Below, piece by piece: positions 31,991 through 41,754 of a DNA stretch of 64,000 bases (within the stretch, counting starts at the first letter, position 1; the number at the start of each line of letters is the position of its first letter). The position numbers were made by a program, and so were the translations under genes. The notes under the pieces are model-generated. The model was not told where the DNA came from and did not search any database. It saw only the letters and a list, made by a program, of their open reading frames with translations. The DNA comes from Flavobacterium album. GTDB lineage: Bacteria > Bacteroidota > Bacteroidia > Flavobacteriales > Flavobacteriaceae. The stretch spans positions 509,001 to 573,000 of the forward strand of contig NZ_CP029186.1 of assembly GCF_003096035.1 (NCBI RefSeq), given 5' to 3'.

Positions 31991-32090
31991 AATAGGCTGT
32001 AAATAATCTTCTTAAATGAAGAAAACATAAAATAATTACCTGAACTCTAACGTTTTCGAAGATACTGCATGAATTTTTACTGTTAAACAT

Positions 32091-32121
32091 TTGTTTACAA
32101 ACATTGCTTTTTATAATTTTG
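32091..32121 (+). promoter_or_regulatory. Promoter of the small exported protein gene
   Basis: TTG (32091-32093), a 20-bp spacer and TAATTTTG (32114-32121). The predicted start site is only a few bases before the ATG at 32130. Confidence 0.65.
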
Positions 32122-32129
32122 TCCACAAT

Positions 32130-32567
32130 ATGAAGAAGTTCCTGATTCAATCTTACTTATGGCTTTCTGTTCTCTTTTTAGGAGGACATGCAGAGGCATT
32201 TGCGAAGCAGGATGCTTTTTTGCAAAACACACCAAAAAATTCTGCGGGAAAAGAGCTTGACAGTTTTCACTCTACATCGATCGAAAACTATGCGGCGCTC
32301 ATCAACTACGCTACCCTGCATTTTGAAAAGCAAAATGACAAGATAGAATCTTTTGACAACGAGGAAGAGGAAGAAGAACTTTCGATCTCCAGGCTTCCGT
32401 TCTACAAAAAATATATCGAGCTTAATAAGCAATTTTCAACGCCTTATTACGCGAACACCCCCGAACTTAGTTACCAAAGCCTTAAAAAAAGCGTGCCCAC
32501 AAGCAGGCCTTTTTTGCATTATACCCCACAAAGGCGGTACATTATGTTCAGGGTGATCAGGATATGA
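32130..32567 (+). CDS. Small exported protein, unknown function
   Basis: 145 aa from the ATG at 32130; the promoter position excludes the more upstream in-frame start. A signal peptide (KKFLIQSYLWLSVLFLGGHA) is followed by a charged mature part with an acidic run (DNEEEEEELSI) and many Tyr/Lys/Ser residues. No family recognised. It lies 155 bp before the RND efflux operon in the same direction, but has its own promoter. Confidence 0.65.
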   Translation: MKKFLIQSYLWLSVLFLGGHAEAFAKQDAFLQNTPKNSAGKELDSFHSTSIENYAALINYATLHFEKQNDKIESFDNEEEEEELSISRLPFYKKYIELNKQFSTPYYANTPELSYQSLKKSVPTSRPFLHYTPQRRYIMFRVIRI

Positions 32568-32722
32568 TGTAACTCCGGGCATTCTGTTGCCTAAATCTTC
32601 ACACTTTTACTATGCTGATTATCGTGGTGTTAGCCATCGAAATATGCATTCGTATTGTTCACACAATACTTTTTTTCCGAAACTCAAAACCAAAATAGCG
32701 TTCCGCTTAAAAGCAATTAACA

Positions 32723-33805
32723 ATGAAAAGAATCATCGTAATGATGGGCTTGTGTGCAGTATTGTTCACAAGTTGCCAGTCTAAAGAAGAGACAAAAGAA
32801 GAAGAAACAGAATTCCTTGTGACCAATCCTGTTCAAAAGGACACCCTGATCACCAAAGATTATGTAGCCCAGGTGCGCTCCATCCAGCACATTGAGCTAA
32901 GGGCACAGGAAAGAGGTTACCTGGAAAAAATTTATGTGGATGAAGGCCAGGCTGTAAAGAAAGGCACGCTGCTTTTCCGTATCATGCCAAACCTTTATGA
33001 AGCCGAAATGCAGCGTGCACAGGCAGAAGCCAACTTCGCTGAGATTGAATACCAAAACACCAAAAGGCTGGCCGACAGCAAAGTTGTAGCCCCTAACGAA
33101 TTGGCCATGGCCAAAGCAAAACTGGATAAGGCCAAAGCCGAGCTTTCGCTTACCAAAGTACACTTACAGTTCACCGAGATCCGCGCCCCTTTTGATGGGA
33201 TCATCGACCGTTTCCACGTAAGGCTTGGAAGCCTTGTTGATGAAGGCGACCTGCTTACCGAACTTTCGGACAACAGCAAAATGTGGGTTTACTACAACGT
33301 ACCTGAAGCCGAATACCTTGCCTACAAAGAAAAGCTGAAAAACACCAATGAAAAACCGCATGTAGGCCTGTTAATGGCTAATGGTGAGTTATTCGATTAT
33401 CCGGGTGTGGTGGAAACCATTGAGGCCGACTTTAACAACGAGACCGGTAACATTGCGTTCAGGGCTACATTCCCGAACCCTAAAGGGTTATTAAGGCATG
33501 GAGAGACCGGTAACGTGCGTATGACAGAGCCGTACAAGAACGCGCTTATGATCCCGCAGAAAGCTACTTTTGAAGTACTTGAGAAAAAATATGTATTTGT
33601 GATCGACAAGAACAATGAAGTAAAATCGAGGGAAATTACCATTGCTGCAGAATTGCCGCACATATTCATCGTAAAAGAAGGCCTTACTACAGGCGACAAA
33701 ATACTTCTTGAAGGCCTTCGCCTTGTAAAAGAAAACGAAAAAATTAAGTACAAGTTAGAGAAACCGGAATATGTGCTTTCTCACCTTGAGCTATACGCTG
33801 AATAA
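32723..33805 (+). CDS. RND efflux periplasmic adaptor (membrane fusion lipoprotein)
   Basis: 360 aa HlyD/AcrA-type adaptor linking the inner-membrane pump to the outer-membrane channel. Lipobox LFTSC (Cys18). The barrel-sandwich (lipoyl) half motifs are IELRAQERGYLEKIYVDEGQ and LTKVHLQFTEIRAPFDGIID, with an alpha-hairpin between (EAEMQRAQAEANFAEIEYQN) and a beta-barrel and membrane-proximal domain behind. First gene of an adaptor, pump, channel operon; 25 bp separate it from the pump gene. Confidence 0.93.
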   Translation: MKRIIVMMGLCAVLFTSCQSKEETKEEETEFLVTNPVQKDTLITKDYVAQVRSIQHIELRAQERGYLEKIYVDEGQAVKKGTLLFRIMPNLYEAEMQRAQAEANFAEIEYQNTKRLADSKVVAPNELAMAKAKLDKAKAELSLTKVHLQFTEIRAPFDGIIDRFHVRLGSLVDEGDLLTELSDNSKMWVYYNVPEAEYLAYKEKLKNTNEKPHVGLLMANGELFDYPGVVETIEADFNNETGNIAFRATFPNPKGLLRHGETGNVRMTEPYKNALMIPQKATFEVLEKKYVFVIDKNNEVKSREITIAAELPHIFIVKEGLTTGDKILLEGLRLVKENEKIKYKLEKPEYVLSHLELYAE

Positions 33806-33830
33806 TTGAACAACTTAAAAAGAAAAAAAC

Positions 33831-36800
33831 ATGTTTAGTAAATTCATACAAAGGCCCGTCTTTGCGATTGTGATCTCGATCATGATCGTTTTCATGGGAT
33901 CGTTGTCAATTATGCAGCTGCCAACATCGCAATTTCCAGAAATTGCGCCGACAACTGTGAATATCTTTATCGCCTATCCGGGCGCGAGTGCCGACGTATT
34001 GGTTAAATCGACCCTTATTACGTTGGAAAATGCCATCAACGGTGTGCAGGATGCACGTTATGTAGCCACCGATGCGACCAGTGCCGGTGAAGCAACACTA
34101 AGGATCATCTTTGAACCGGGCACCGACCCTAACCAGGCGGTTATCAGGGTTAAGACCAGGGTTGACCAGGTTATGCCGCTGTTACCGGAACTTGTACAGC
34201 GGGAAGGGGTTGTTATCACCCCTATCCAGCCGAGTATGTTGATGTATGTGAACCTGTACGCGAAGAATAAGACCATGGATGAAAAATTCCTGTACAATTA
34301 TGCGAGCGTAAAAATGATCCCTGAGATCAACAGGATCAAGGGTGTGGGACGTACACAGATATTGGGTAGCCGTACTTACGCAATGCGTATCTGGCTGAAC
34401 CCTGAGCGTATGAGGGCATACAATATCTCTGTAGACGAGGTGATGAAGGCGCTGGGCGAGCAGAGTATCGTAGGGCGTCCGGGACGTATCGGGCAGAGCT
34501 CAGGTATCCAGGCTCAGTCGCTTGAATATGTACTGACATATAAAGGCCGTTTCAGTGAGCCTTCGGAATATGAGAATGTTATTATCCGTGCCAATGCCGG
34601 TGGTGAAGCCATCCGCCTGAAAGACATTGGCCGTGCCGAGCTGGGCAGTGAATTCTTCGATATCTACTCGAACCTTGACGGGCACCCTTCGGCATCCATC
34701 GTATTGAAACAGAATTACGGTAGTAACGCGAGTGATGTAATCAAGAACGTGAAATTGAAACTGGAGGAAATGAGGCAAACCTTCCCTCCGGGAATGGACT
34801 ATAAGATCAGTTATGACGTATCGCAGTTCCTTGATGCATCGATCGAACAGGTAGTGCATACACTAAGGGATGCGTTCATCCTTGTGGCTATCGTGGTATT
34901 CATCTTCCTTGGCGACTGGCGTTCTACCCTGATCCCGATCCTTGCTGTGCCGGTATCCCTCATCGGGGCATTCTTTGCCATTCAGATGTTCGGCCTTTCC
35001 ATCAATCTGGTAACGCTGTTTGCACTTGTACTCGCTATTGGTATCGTTGTGGATGACGCGATTGTCGTCGTCGAGGCGGTGCATGCCAAGTTTGAGGAAT
35101 TCCCGCATATATCGCCATATCTTGCCGTGAAAAAAGTATTGGGTGAGATCACCGGGGCGATCATCGCGATCACTGCGGTAATGGTGTCGGTATTCCTTCC
35201 TATATCGTTCATGTCGGGCCCTGTAGGTACATTCTACCGCCAGTTCTCTATTACCATGGCGAGCTCGATCGTAATTTCGGCTATTGTGGCGCTTACGCTG
35301 ACACCTGTATTGTGTGCCATGCTTTTGAAAAACCACCATGGCCATGAAAAGAAAAAGAACATCCTTACCAAAGGCCTTGACAGCTTTAACCGCGGCTTTG
35401 ATAAAATGACCGGTAAATATGTAGGCTTGCTGCGTAATATTGTTAGCAGGAGATTGGTTACCTTCGTAGTACTTATCGCGTTTTGTGCCGGTACCTTCTA
35501 TGTGAACAAGATACTTCCGGGAGGCTTTATCCCGATTGAAGACCAGGGTACCATCTATGCGATCATCCAGACACCTCCGGGCTCTACGCTTGAAACCACA
35601 AACCAGGTTTCGCAAAGGCTTCAGAAAATATGTGAAGAGGTAGATGGTGTAGAATCGGTTTCATCGCTTGCAGGTTATGAGATCATGACCGAAGGCCGCG
35701 GATCCAACGCCGGTACCTGTCTTATCAACCTTAAGCCTTGGCATGACAGGAAACATAAAGTTACCGAGATCATGGAAGAGCTGGAAGGCAAGACCAGGAA
35801 CCTTGGGGCAAAAATTGAGTTCTTCGAGCCGCCGGCCATCCCGGGTTTCGGTTCTTCGGGAGGTTTCTCAATGCGTTTGCTTGACAAAAATACGACTACC
35901 GATTACCAGGATTTCGACAAAGTGAACAAGCAGTTTATGGATGAGCTAGGCAAGCGTAAAGAGCTTACCGGTTTATTTACCTTCTTCGCGGCCAACTATC
36001 CGCAGTATGAATTGGTGATAGACAACAACCTTGCGATGCAGAAAGGCGTATCTATCGGTGAAGCGATGGAAAACCTTAACATCATGGTAGGTAGTACTTA
36101 CGAACAGGGCTTCATTAAGTTCAACCGTTTCTTTAAGGTATATGTACAGTCCGACCCTAAATTCAGGAGGCTTCCATCAGACATCCTTAATATGTTCGTG
36201 AAAAATGATAAAGGCGAAATGGTACCTTACTCTGCTTTCATGAAGCTTGTAAAAGGACAGGGGCCGAATGAGATTACCCGTTATAACATGTACAACTCTG
36301 CAGCGATCCAGGGGCTTCCTGCCAAAGGCTACACTACGGCCGATGCCATCGCCGCCGTTAAGGAAGTTGCCGAAAAGCTGCCGAAGGGCTACGGTATTGC
36401 ATGGGAAGGCCTTTCGTATGACGAGGCCAACAGGGGTAACGAATCGGTTTACATCTTCCTTATCGTACTGGCGTTCGTATACTTTGTGCTTGCTGCGCAG
36501 TATGAAAGCTTCATCATCCCGCTTGCGGTTGTGTTCTCGCTTCCGGTAGGGGTTTTCGGAACATTCCTTATGCTTAAGCTAATGGGACTTGAAAACAACA
36601 TCTATGCACAGATCGGGCTTATCATGCTCGTCGGGCTCTTGGGTAAGAACGCAGTATTGATCGTAGAGTTTGCCGTCCAGAAGCGACACGAAGGCTTTAC
36701 GATATTTGAAGCAGCCATTGAAGGTGCCAAGGTGCGTTTCCGTCCGATCCTGATGACCTCATTCGCGTTCATCGCAGGTTTGATCCCGCTGATCATCGCC

Positions 36801-37034
36801 ACAGGTGCAGGTGCTATCGGTAACAAGACTATTGGTGGCGCTGCACTGGGAGGTATGCTTTTCGGAACCGTATTCGGAGTAATTATCGTACCTGGATTAT
36901 ATTACATCTTTGGTTCCATGGCAGACGGACGGAAACTGATCAAGTTTGAAGACGAAAGTTCCTTATCCGACTCGCTTGCCCACCAGGTAGATAATTTCGC
37001 TACAAATAATGATGAAACTAATGAAACCAAATAG
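33831..37034 (+). CDS. RND multidrug efflux pump (HAE1/AcrB family)
   Basis: 1067 aa inner-membrane proton antiporter, normal length. It begins with the family hallmark MFSKFIQRPVFAIVISIMIV and PTSQFPEIAPTTV. The paired transmembrane bundles contain the proton-relay aspartates in LAIGIVVDDAIVVVEAVHAK, and the second half shows GLLGKNAVLIVEFA. Two large periplasmic porter domains lie between TM1-2 and TM7-8. Likely exports drugs, detergents, dyes or lipids; the exact substrate cannot be inferred. No local regulator gene adjoins the operon. Confidence 0.95.
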   Translation: MFSKFIQRPVFAIVISIMIVFMGSLSIMQLPTSQFPEIAPTTVNIFIAYPGASADVLVKSTLITLENAINGVQDARYVATDATSAGEATLRIIFEPGTDPNQAVIRVKTRVDQVMPLLPELVQREGVVITPIQPSMLMYVNLYAKNKTMDEKFLYNYASVKMIPEINRIKGVGRTQILGSRTYAMRIWLNPERMRAYNISVDEVMKALGEQSIVGRPGRIGQSSGIQAQSLEYVLTYKGRFSEPSEYENVIIRANAGGEAIRLKDIGRAELGSEFFDIYSNLDGHPSASIVLKQNYGSNASDVIKNVKLKLEEMRQTFPPGMDYKISYDVSQFLDASIEQVVHTLRDAFILVAIVVFIFLGDWRSTLIPILAVPVSLIGAFFAIQMFGLSINLVTLFALVLAIGIVVDDAIVVVEAVHAKFEEFPHISPYLAVKKVLGEITGAIIAITAVMVSVFLPISFMSGPVGTFYRQFSITMASSIVISAIVALTLTPVLCAMLLKNHHGHEKKKNILTKGLDSFNRGFDKMTGKYVGLLRNIVSRRLVTFVVLIAFCAGTFYVNKILPGGFIPIEDQGTIYAIIQTPPGSTLETTNQVSQRLQKICEEVDGVESVSSLAGYEIMTEGRGSNAGTCLINLKPWHDRKHKVTEIMEELEGKTRNLGAKIEFFEPPAIPGFGSSGGFSMRLLDKNTTTDYQDFDKVNKQFMDELGKRKELTGLFTFFAANYPQYELVIDNNLAMQKGVSIGEAMENLNIMVGSTYEQGFIKFNRFFKVYVQSDPKFRRLPSDILNMFVKNDKGEMVPYSAFMKLVKGQGPNEITRYNMYNSAAIQGLPAKGYTTADAIAAVKEVAEKLPKGYGIAWEGLSYDEANRGNESVYIFLIVLAFVYFVLAAQYESFIIPLAVVFSLPVGVFGTFLMLKLMGLENNIYAQIGLIMLVGLLGKNAVLIVEFAVQKRHEGFTIFEAAIEGAKVRFRPILMTSFAFIAGLIPLIIATGAGAIGNKTIGGAALGGMLFGTVFGVIIVPGLYYIFGSMADGRKLIKFEDESSLSDSLAHQVDNFATNNDETNETK

Positions 37035-37035
37035 T

Positions 37036-38472
37036 ATGGTTAAGAAGATAATATACAGAGGCCTCGTCGTAGCCGCAGTTGCGATAGCCTTTACAGCATG
37101 TAAACTCCCGGGCGTAGTGCAGCGGGATGAGAACAGGAACGTTCCGGCCGCCTATGCGACCGGCATGTCGCAGGATACTACAAATACCGCCCAGATGAAA
37201 TGGAAGCAGTATTTTACCGACCCGAACCTTGTGTCCCTTATTGATACGGCCCTGCAAAACAACCAGGAGCTGAATATCACGATGCAGGAAATACAGATCG
37301 CCAAGAACGAGATACGTGCCCGTAAAGGGGAGTACCTTCCGTTCGTAGGGCTGGGTGCCGGTGCAGGCGTAGACAAAGTAGGCCGGTACACCAATATTGG
37401 TGCACTGGAGGCTACGACCGACATCACGCCGGGCAAGGAAATGCCGGAGCCGCTGCAGGACTACAGGTTTGGCGCTACCGCATCATGGGAGATCGATATC
37501 TGGAATAAATTGCATAATGCTAAAAAGGCAGCCGTGAACAGGTACCTTTCTACTGTAGAAGGCAAGAACTTTATGGTGACCAACCTTATCGGTGAGATTG
37601 CTGCTACCTATTATGAGCTGCTTGCGCTGGATAACCAGCTGGCTATTGTAAAGCAGAACATTGAGATACAGACGAATGCTTTGGAAATCGTGAAGCTGCA
37701 AAAACAGTCGGCCCGTGTTACCGAGCTTGCCGTGCGCAGGTTCCAGGCACAGGTGCTTAACACACAAAGCCTTCAGTACGACATACAGCAGAAGATCGTG
37801 GAGACCGAGAACAGGATAAACTTTCTTGTGGGCCGTTTCCCGCAGCCGGTACAGCGCAGCAACCAGGCTTTTACCGACCTTGTGCCACAGATAGTACAGT
37901 CAGGTATCCCTTCGCAGATGCTGGCTAACCGCCCTGATATCCGTCAGGCAGAGCTTGACCTTATGGCAGCTAAACTCGATGTAAAAGTGGCTAAGGCACG
38001 CTTCTACCCGCAGCTTGGCATTTCGGCAGGCATAGGCTACCAGGCGTTTGACCCGTCGTACCTTATAAAACCGAAATCATTGCTGTATACCCTCGCGGGC
38101 GACCTTACCGCACCGCTCATCAACAGGAATGCGATAAAGGCGGCTTACTACAGCGCTAACTCGAAACAGATACAAGCCGTTATCAACTACGAGCGTACGA
38201 TACTTGAAGCGTATATCCAGATAGCCAACCAGGTTTCGAGAATAAGCAACCTGCAAAAAAGCTACGACCTGAAAGCACAGGAAGTGGACGCATTGAACCA
38301 GTCGATCACGATATCGAACGACCTTTTCCAATCGGCACGTGCAGATTATATGGAAGTACTACTGACCCAGCGTGATGCGCTTGAGTCGAAATTTGACCTT
38401 ATTGAAACAAGGCTTCAGCAGATGAATGCCACAGTTACCATCTATCGTTCTCTTGGCGGCGGATGGAATTAA
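37036..38472 (+). CDS. RND efflux outer-membrane channel (NodT/OprM family lipoprotein)
   Basis: 478 aa from the ATG at 37036, two bases after the pump stop. In-frame ATGs inside the pump gene are less likely because the signal peptide (IIYRGLVVAAVAIAFTAC, lipobox Cys22) starts best here. Two repeated outer-membrane-efflux domains are visible (YRFGATASWEIDIWNKLHNA in the first; LANRPDIRQAELDLMAAKLD in the second), typical of TolC-like trimers. Completes the tripartite system; a terminator follows. Confidence 0.93.
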   Translation: MVKKIIYRGLVVAAVAIAFTACKLPGVVQRDENRNVPAAYATGMSQDTTNTAQMKWKQYFTDPNLVSLIDTALQNNQELNITMQEIQIAKNEIRARKGEYLPFVGLGAGAGVDKVGRYTNIGALEATTDITPGKEMPEPLQDYRFGATASWEIDIWNKLHNAKKAAVNRYLSTVEGKNFMVTNLIGEIAATYYELLALDNQLAIVKQNIEIQTNALEIVKLQKQSARVTELAVRRFQAQVLNTQSLQYDIQQKIVETENRINFLVGRFPQPVQRSNQAFTDLVPQIVQSGIPSQMLANRPDIRQAELDLMAAKLDVKVAKARFYPQLGISAGIGYQAFDPSYLIKPKSLLYTLAGDLTAPLINRNAIKAAYYSANSKQIQAVINYERTILEAYIQIANQVSRISNLQKSYDLKAQEVDALNQSITISNDLFQSARADYMEVLLTQRDALESKFDLIETRLQQMNATVTIYRSLGGGWN

Positions 38473-38506
38473 GATGCTTTGTTTATTAATTGGTTTGGTT
38501 TGAGTG

Positions 38507-38541
38507 AAAGTCCCGGTGTAAAAGCCGGGCTTTCTTTTTTT
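38507..38541 (+). terminator. Terminator of the RND efflux operon
   Basis: AAAGTCCCGG and CCGGGCTTT pair around TGTAAAAG with one mismatch, followed by CTTTTTTT. Confidence 0.85.
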
Positions 38542-38554
38542 AAATTAAATACTG

Positions 38555-38581
38555 TTGTTAATCCGGTATTTAGTATTTTTG
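38555..38581 (+). promoter_or_regulatory. Promoter of the small lipoprotein gene
   Basis: TTG (38555-38557), a 16-bp spacer and TATTTTTG (38574-38581), 15 bp before the ATG at 38596. Confidence 0.5.
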
Positions 38582-38595
38582 GACAGCCATTTATT

Positions 38596-39237
38596 ATGAC
38601 ACGACATTTTATCACATTACTACTGCTGTTGCTTTTGCTGTCCTGCAGCAACAAACCTGATATTGTATTGCAGTATCAATTTAGCGAACATATTATTGAC
38701 TATGACGGAAGCGATAAATATGATACCAGGATAGGTTACCGTGAATTTTTTCCTGAATTTGCAGTAATGAATTACGAGGTGGCACATGCAGATTTTGTGG
38801 CAACAGACAGCACAGTAAATGTTTGGAAAGATGGCAAACTGGTTAAAAGATATAATGATTTCAGTTATACCCACGGCTATGGGCTAAAAAAATATAAAGT
38901 TTCAGATTTTATTTATGATAGTTATGGGCCGGAGGTTATTAGCCATTGCAGTTGTTGGCCAAAAGATAAGCCAAGGGGATCTTGGGAAATATCAATTGGG
39001 AATTATGAATACTCAGTTTTCGAGGAAAATGGGAAAAATTTTGTCGCCATTTGCGATAAAGATAAAATGCAGGTTTTGCCATTAAGAGATGTGGAAAACA
39101 GTATTGGGCCGCCAATTATCAATTTTCATTATTTCTATTATGATAAATCGCCTGAAATGTTTGTTTACACTCCCATTGCCGATTATCGGGAAGCAAAAGC
39201 ATATTGCCTTGATGTATATAGTGTAACAAAACCGTAA
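38596..39237 (+). CDS. Lipoprotein, unknown function
   Basis: 213 aa from the ATG at 38596, directly after the promoter; the upstream open frame crosses the efflux terminator and is not coding. The signal peptide is a run of leucines ending in LLSC (Cys17). The mature part is rich in Tyr, Asp and aromatic residues, with SHCSCWPKD containing a C-x-C pair. No family recognised. The gene is more AT-rich than its neighbours. No terminator is seen before the next promoter. Confidence 0.68.
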   Translation: MTRHFITLLLLLLLLSCSNKPDIVLQYQFSEHIIDYDGSDKYDTRIGYREFFPEFAVMNYEVAHADFVATDSTVNVWKDGKLVKRYNDFSYTHGYGLKKYKVSDFIYDSYGPEVISHCSCWPKDKPRGSWEISIGNYEYSVFEENGKNFVAICDKDKMQVLPLRDVENSIGPPIINFHYFYYDKSPEMFVYTPIADYREAKAYCLDVYSVTKP

Positions 39238-39283
39238 CCTTTGCTTATATTTCATTTTCGATAGAATATCACACATTTTTTTA

Positions 39284-39313
39284 TTGATTTGTTAGAATAC
39301 TTCTTTACTTTTG
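39284..39313 (+). promoter_or_regulatory. Promoter of the acyl-CoA dehydrogenase gene
   Basis: TTG (39284-39286), a 19-bp spacer and TACTTTTG (39306-39313), 21 bp before the ATG. Confidence 0.75.
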
Positions 39314-39334
39314 CCCCTATTAAAACAAAACTAC

Positions 39335-40513
39335 ATGAAACCTGATCTTTTCCAGGCACCTGACTACTACCTGTTGGACGAGCTGCTGACAGATGAGCAT
39401 AAAATGGTGCGCGATGCTGCCCGCGAGTGGGTTAAGCGTGAAGTTTCCCCGATAATAGAAGACTATGCCCAAAAAGCAGAATTCCCAACGCAGATCATAA
39501 AAGGCCTTGCCGATATTGGCGCTTTTGGCCCTTATATCCCTGAAGAGTATGGCGGCGCAGGCCTTGACCAGATCTCTTACGGGCTTATCATGCAGGAGAT
39601 CGAAAGGGGCGACAGCGGCGTACGCTCTACCGCATCGGTACAATCGTCGCTGGTAATGTACCCTATATGGAAATATGGCAACGAGGAGCAGCGTATGAAA
39701 TACCTGCCGAAACTTGCCTCAGGCGAATTCATGGGCTGTTTTGGCCTTACCGAGCCTGACTATGGCTCGAACCCAGGCGGGATGGTGACCAACTTTAAAG
39801 ATAAAGGCGACCACTACCTGCTTAACGGTGCCAAAATGTGGATCTCTAATGCACCATTTGCCGACATAGCGGTAGTATGGGCGAAAGACGAGAGTGGCCG
39901 TATCCACGGGCTTATCGTAGAGCGTGGAATGGAAGGCTTTACTACTCCTGAAACACACAACAAATGGTCGCTAAGGGCATCTGCTACCGGCGAGCTTATA
40001 TTTGACAATGTAAAGGTTCCGAAAGAGAACCTGCTTCCTAATAAATCGGGGCTTGGTGCGCCGCTTGGCTGCCTTGACTCGGCACGCTACGGTATTGCAT
40101 GGGGCGCTATCGGCGCTGCAATGGACTGCTACGATACGGCGCTTCGCTACTCACAGGAGCGTATCCAGTTCGACAAGCCTATCGGGGCTACACAGCTGCA
40201 GCAAAAGAAACTGGCCGAAATGATTACCGAAATCACCAAAGCTCAGCTCCTTACCTGGAGGCTTGGCGTACTTCGCAATGAAGGCAAAGCCACTACAGCA
40301 CAGATCTCTATGGCAAAGCGTAACAATGTTGATATGGCACTTACCATAGCTCGCGATGCGCGCCAGATGCTGGGCGGTATGGGTATTACCGGTGAATACT
40401 CTATCATGCGCCACATGATGAACCTTGAAAGTGTTGTAACTTATGAAGGTACACACGACATCCACTTACTTATTACAGGTATGGATGTTACTGGTTTTGC
40501 TGCGTTTAAATAA
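39335..40513 (+). CDS. Acyl-CoA dehydrogenase, glutaryl-CoA dehydrogenase-like
   Basis: 392 aa FAD enzyme. The C-terminal signature with the catalytic base E371 in VTYEGTHDIHLLITGMDVTG, and the arginine-containing MVRDAAREWVKREVSPIIED and ERGDSGVRSTASVQSSLVM segments, resemble glutaryl-CoA dehydrogenases (lysine/tryptophan degradation, giving crotonyl-CoA) more than short- or medium-chain types. FAD-binding segment CFGLTEPDYGSNPGGM. The ATG at 39335 is used because the longer frame starts inside the promoter. Monocistronic, with a terminator after it. Confidence 0.88.
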   Translation: MKPDLFQAPDYYLLDELLTDEHKMVRDAAREWVKREVSPIIEDYAQKAEFPTQIIKGLADIGAFGPYIPEEYGGAGLDQISYGLIMQEIERGDSGVRSTASVQSSLVMYPIWKYGNEEQRMKYLPKLASGEFMGCFGLTEPDYGSNPGGMVTNFKDKGDHYLLNGAKMWISNAPFADIAVVWAKDESGRIHGLIVERGMEGFTTPETHNKWSLRASATGELIFDNVKVPKENLLPNKSGLGAPLGCLDSARYGIAWGAIGAAMDCYDTALRYSQERIQFDKPIGATQLQQKKLAEMITEITKAQLLTWRLGVLRNEGKATTAQISMAKRNNVDMALTIARDARQMLGGMGITGEYSIMRHMMNLESVVTYEGTHDIHLLITGMDVTGFAAFK

Positions 40514-40556
40514 GAATAGATTATATAAAGAACATTTAGTTCCTAATTAATATACA

Positions 40557-40590
40557 GGCCCCAAAGGTTTAAAGCTTTTGGGGTCTTTTC
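40557..40590 (+). terminator. Terminator of the acyl-CoA dehydrogenase gene
   Basis: GGCCCCAAAGG and GCTTTTGGGGTC pair (two G-T/mismatch positions) around TTTAAA, followed by TTTTC. Confidence 0.8.
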
Positions 40591-40859
40591 ATTTTCATTT
40601 ACATAGCAAGTGGGAGCATGTATTTCATTTCGACCGAATGGAAAGCAAAATATGGCATATATGCAAAACTTTTCAACAATAACCTTTTCGTAGGGAAATC
40701 AGAATTAAAAAATCAGTTAAACGTTCAATATTTCTTAAAATACGGCGTTATATTTATAAATTCCAATAATAGTCAGGCACTATATTTGTATTGGTAAAAA
40801 CAATTACAACGGTGTTCCTAATAAGAGCCTCTTTCATAATTTTGTAAAAAACTAATGCT
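40591..40859 (+). other. Intergenic region with two promoter-like boxes
   Basis: No gene is seen. TATATTTG (40781-40788) and TAATTTTG (40837-40844) are possible -7 boxes for the DUF3050 gene. A TTTCATTTCGACCGAA stretch (40623-40638) resembles half of the element at 16966-17045. The rest is AT-rich and featureless. Confidence 0.5.
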
Positions 40860-41645
40860 ATGAATATTTCTACGATCAACAACAGCATCCAGCCCCAAAG
40901 GGATCTGTTGTTACAGCATTCCTTATACACTAAGGTAAAAACTATTGACGATCTGAAGCATTTTCTTGAAGGGCATGTTCATGCAGTTTGGGATTTTATG
41001 TCGCTGCTTAAGGCGTTGCAGTCAAAGCTTACCTGCACCACTACCCCATGGCTGCCTGTAGGCAACCCCGAGATACGATACCTTATCAATGAGATCGTGC
41101 TTGCAGAGGAGACCGACATTAATGCCGAGGGGCAAAGGCAGAGCCATTATGAAATGTACCTGGATGCCATGAAGGCATGTGGCGCTGATACATCGGCCAT
41201 AGAAGCCTTCCTTGATGATGTGGTGGAGACCCAGAATATTTTTGTATCCATCAAAAAAAGCGGGCTGCACGAAAACATAAAGGCATTTCTCGATTTCACG
41301 TTCAGGGTTATCGATAAAGGCCATCCTCATGAAATTGCAGCGGCATTTACCTTTGGCCGCGAAGACCTTATACCTTCAATGTTTACCGAGATACTGAAGA
41401 ACTTCAGGGAAAGTTTCCCCGAAGCCAATCTTGATAAGCTCATTTATTACTTCGAGCGCCACATTGCCCTGGATGCCGATGAGCACGGGCCAATGGCAAT
41501 GCAGATGGTTACTGAGCTGTGCGGCTCCGACTCAAGGAAATGGAAAGAGGTGGAAGAAGTATCGGTACAGGCGCTCGAAAAAAGGATCGCCCTGTGGGAT
41601 GCGATCGAGGAAAATATACTCCAGCACGACCTCGCTTCGATATAA
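40860..41645 (+). CDS. DUF3050 family protein
   Basis: 261 aa, helical. The DUF3050 group has a haem oxygenase-like fold of unknown activity. Typical segments are LLQHSLYTKVKTIDDLKHFL, HVHAVWDFMSLLKALQ, GNPEIRYLINEIVLAEETD and the C-terminal HIALDADEHGPMAMQMV, with conserved His and Glu residues placed as possible metal ligands (H in HVHAVWDFM, E in EIVLAEETD, H in ERHIALDADEHG). Single-gene unit; its terminator begins the block that carries the first 52-bp direct repeat. Confidence 0.87.
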   Translation: MNISTINNSIQPQRDLLLQHSLYTKVKTIDDLKHFLEGHVHAVWDFMSLLKALQSKLTCTTTPWLPVGNPEIRYLINEIVLAEETDINAEGQRQSHYEMYLDAMKACGADTSAIEAFLDDVVETQNIFVSIKKSGLHENIKAFLDFTFRVIDKGHPHEIAAAFTFGREDLIPSMFTEILKNFRESFPEANLDKLIYYFERHIALDADEHGPMAMQMVTELCGSDSRKWKEVEEVSVQALEKRIALWDAIEENILQHDLASI

Positions 41646-41655
41646 GTTAAAGTTG

Positions 41656-41684
41656 ATCCCCGCCATTATAAGCGGGGATTTTTT
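41656..41684 (+). terminator. Terminator of the DUF3050 gene
   Basis: ATCCCCGC and GCGGGGAT (8 bp, perfect) around CATTATAA, followed by six T. The right arm and T run are the start of the 52-bp direct repeat. Confidence 0.88.
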
Positions 41685-41725
41685 ATGCCTTGTTGTGTCG
41701 CGGTTAACATAATTTTAACTACATT
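41674..41725 (+). repeat. 52-bp direct repeat, left copy
   Basis: Starts GGGGATTTTTTATGCCTTGT and ends AACATAATTTTAACTACATT. It is identical to 43636-43687. It includes the 3' arm and T run of a terminator, then a promoter-like stretch (TTG, 17 bp, TAATTTTA). Confidence 0.93.
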
Positions 41726-41754
41726 GAGAGCTTATTAAATTAAAATCTATAAAT

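Noticed and set aside
34863..35615. A 250-codon minus-strand frame inside the RND pump gene
   Set aside because: Antisense shadow of a conserved AcrB-type gene, rich in Arg/His/Tyr without any domain.
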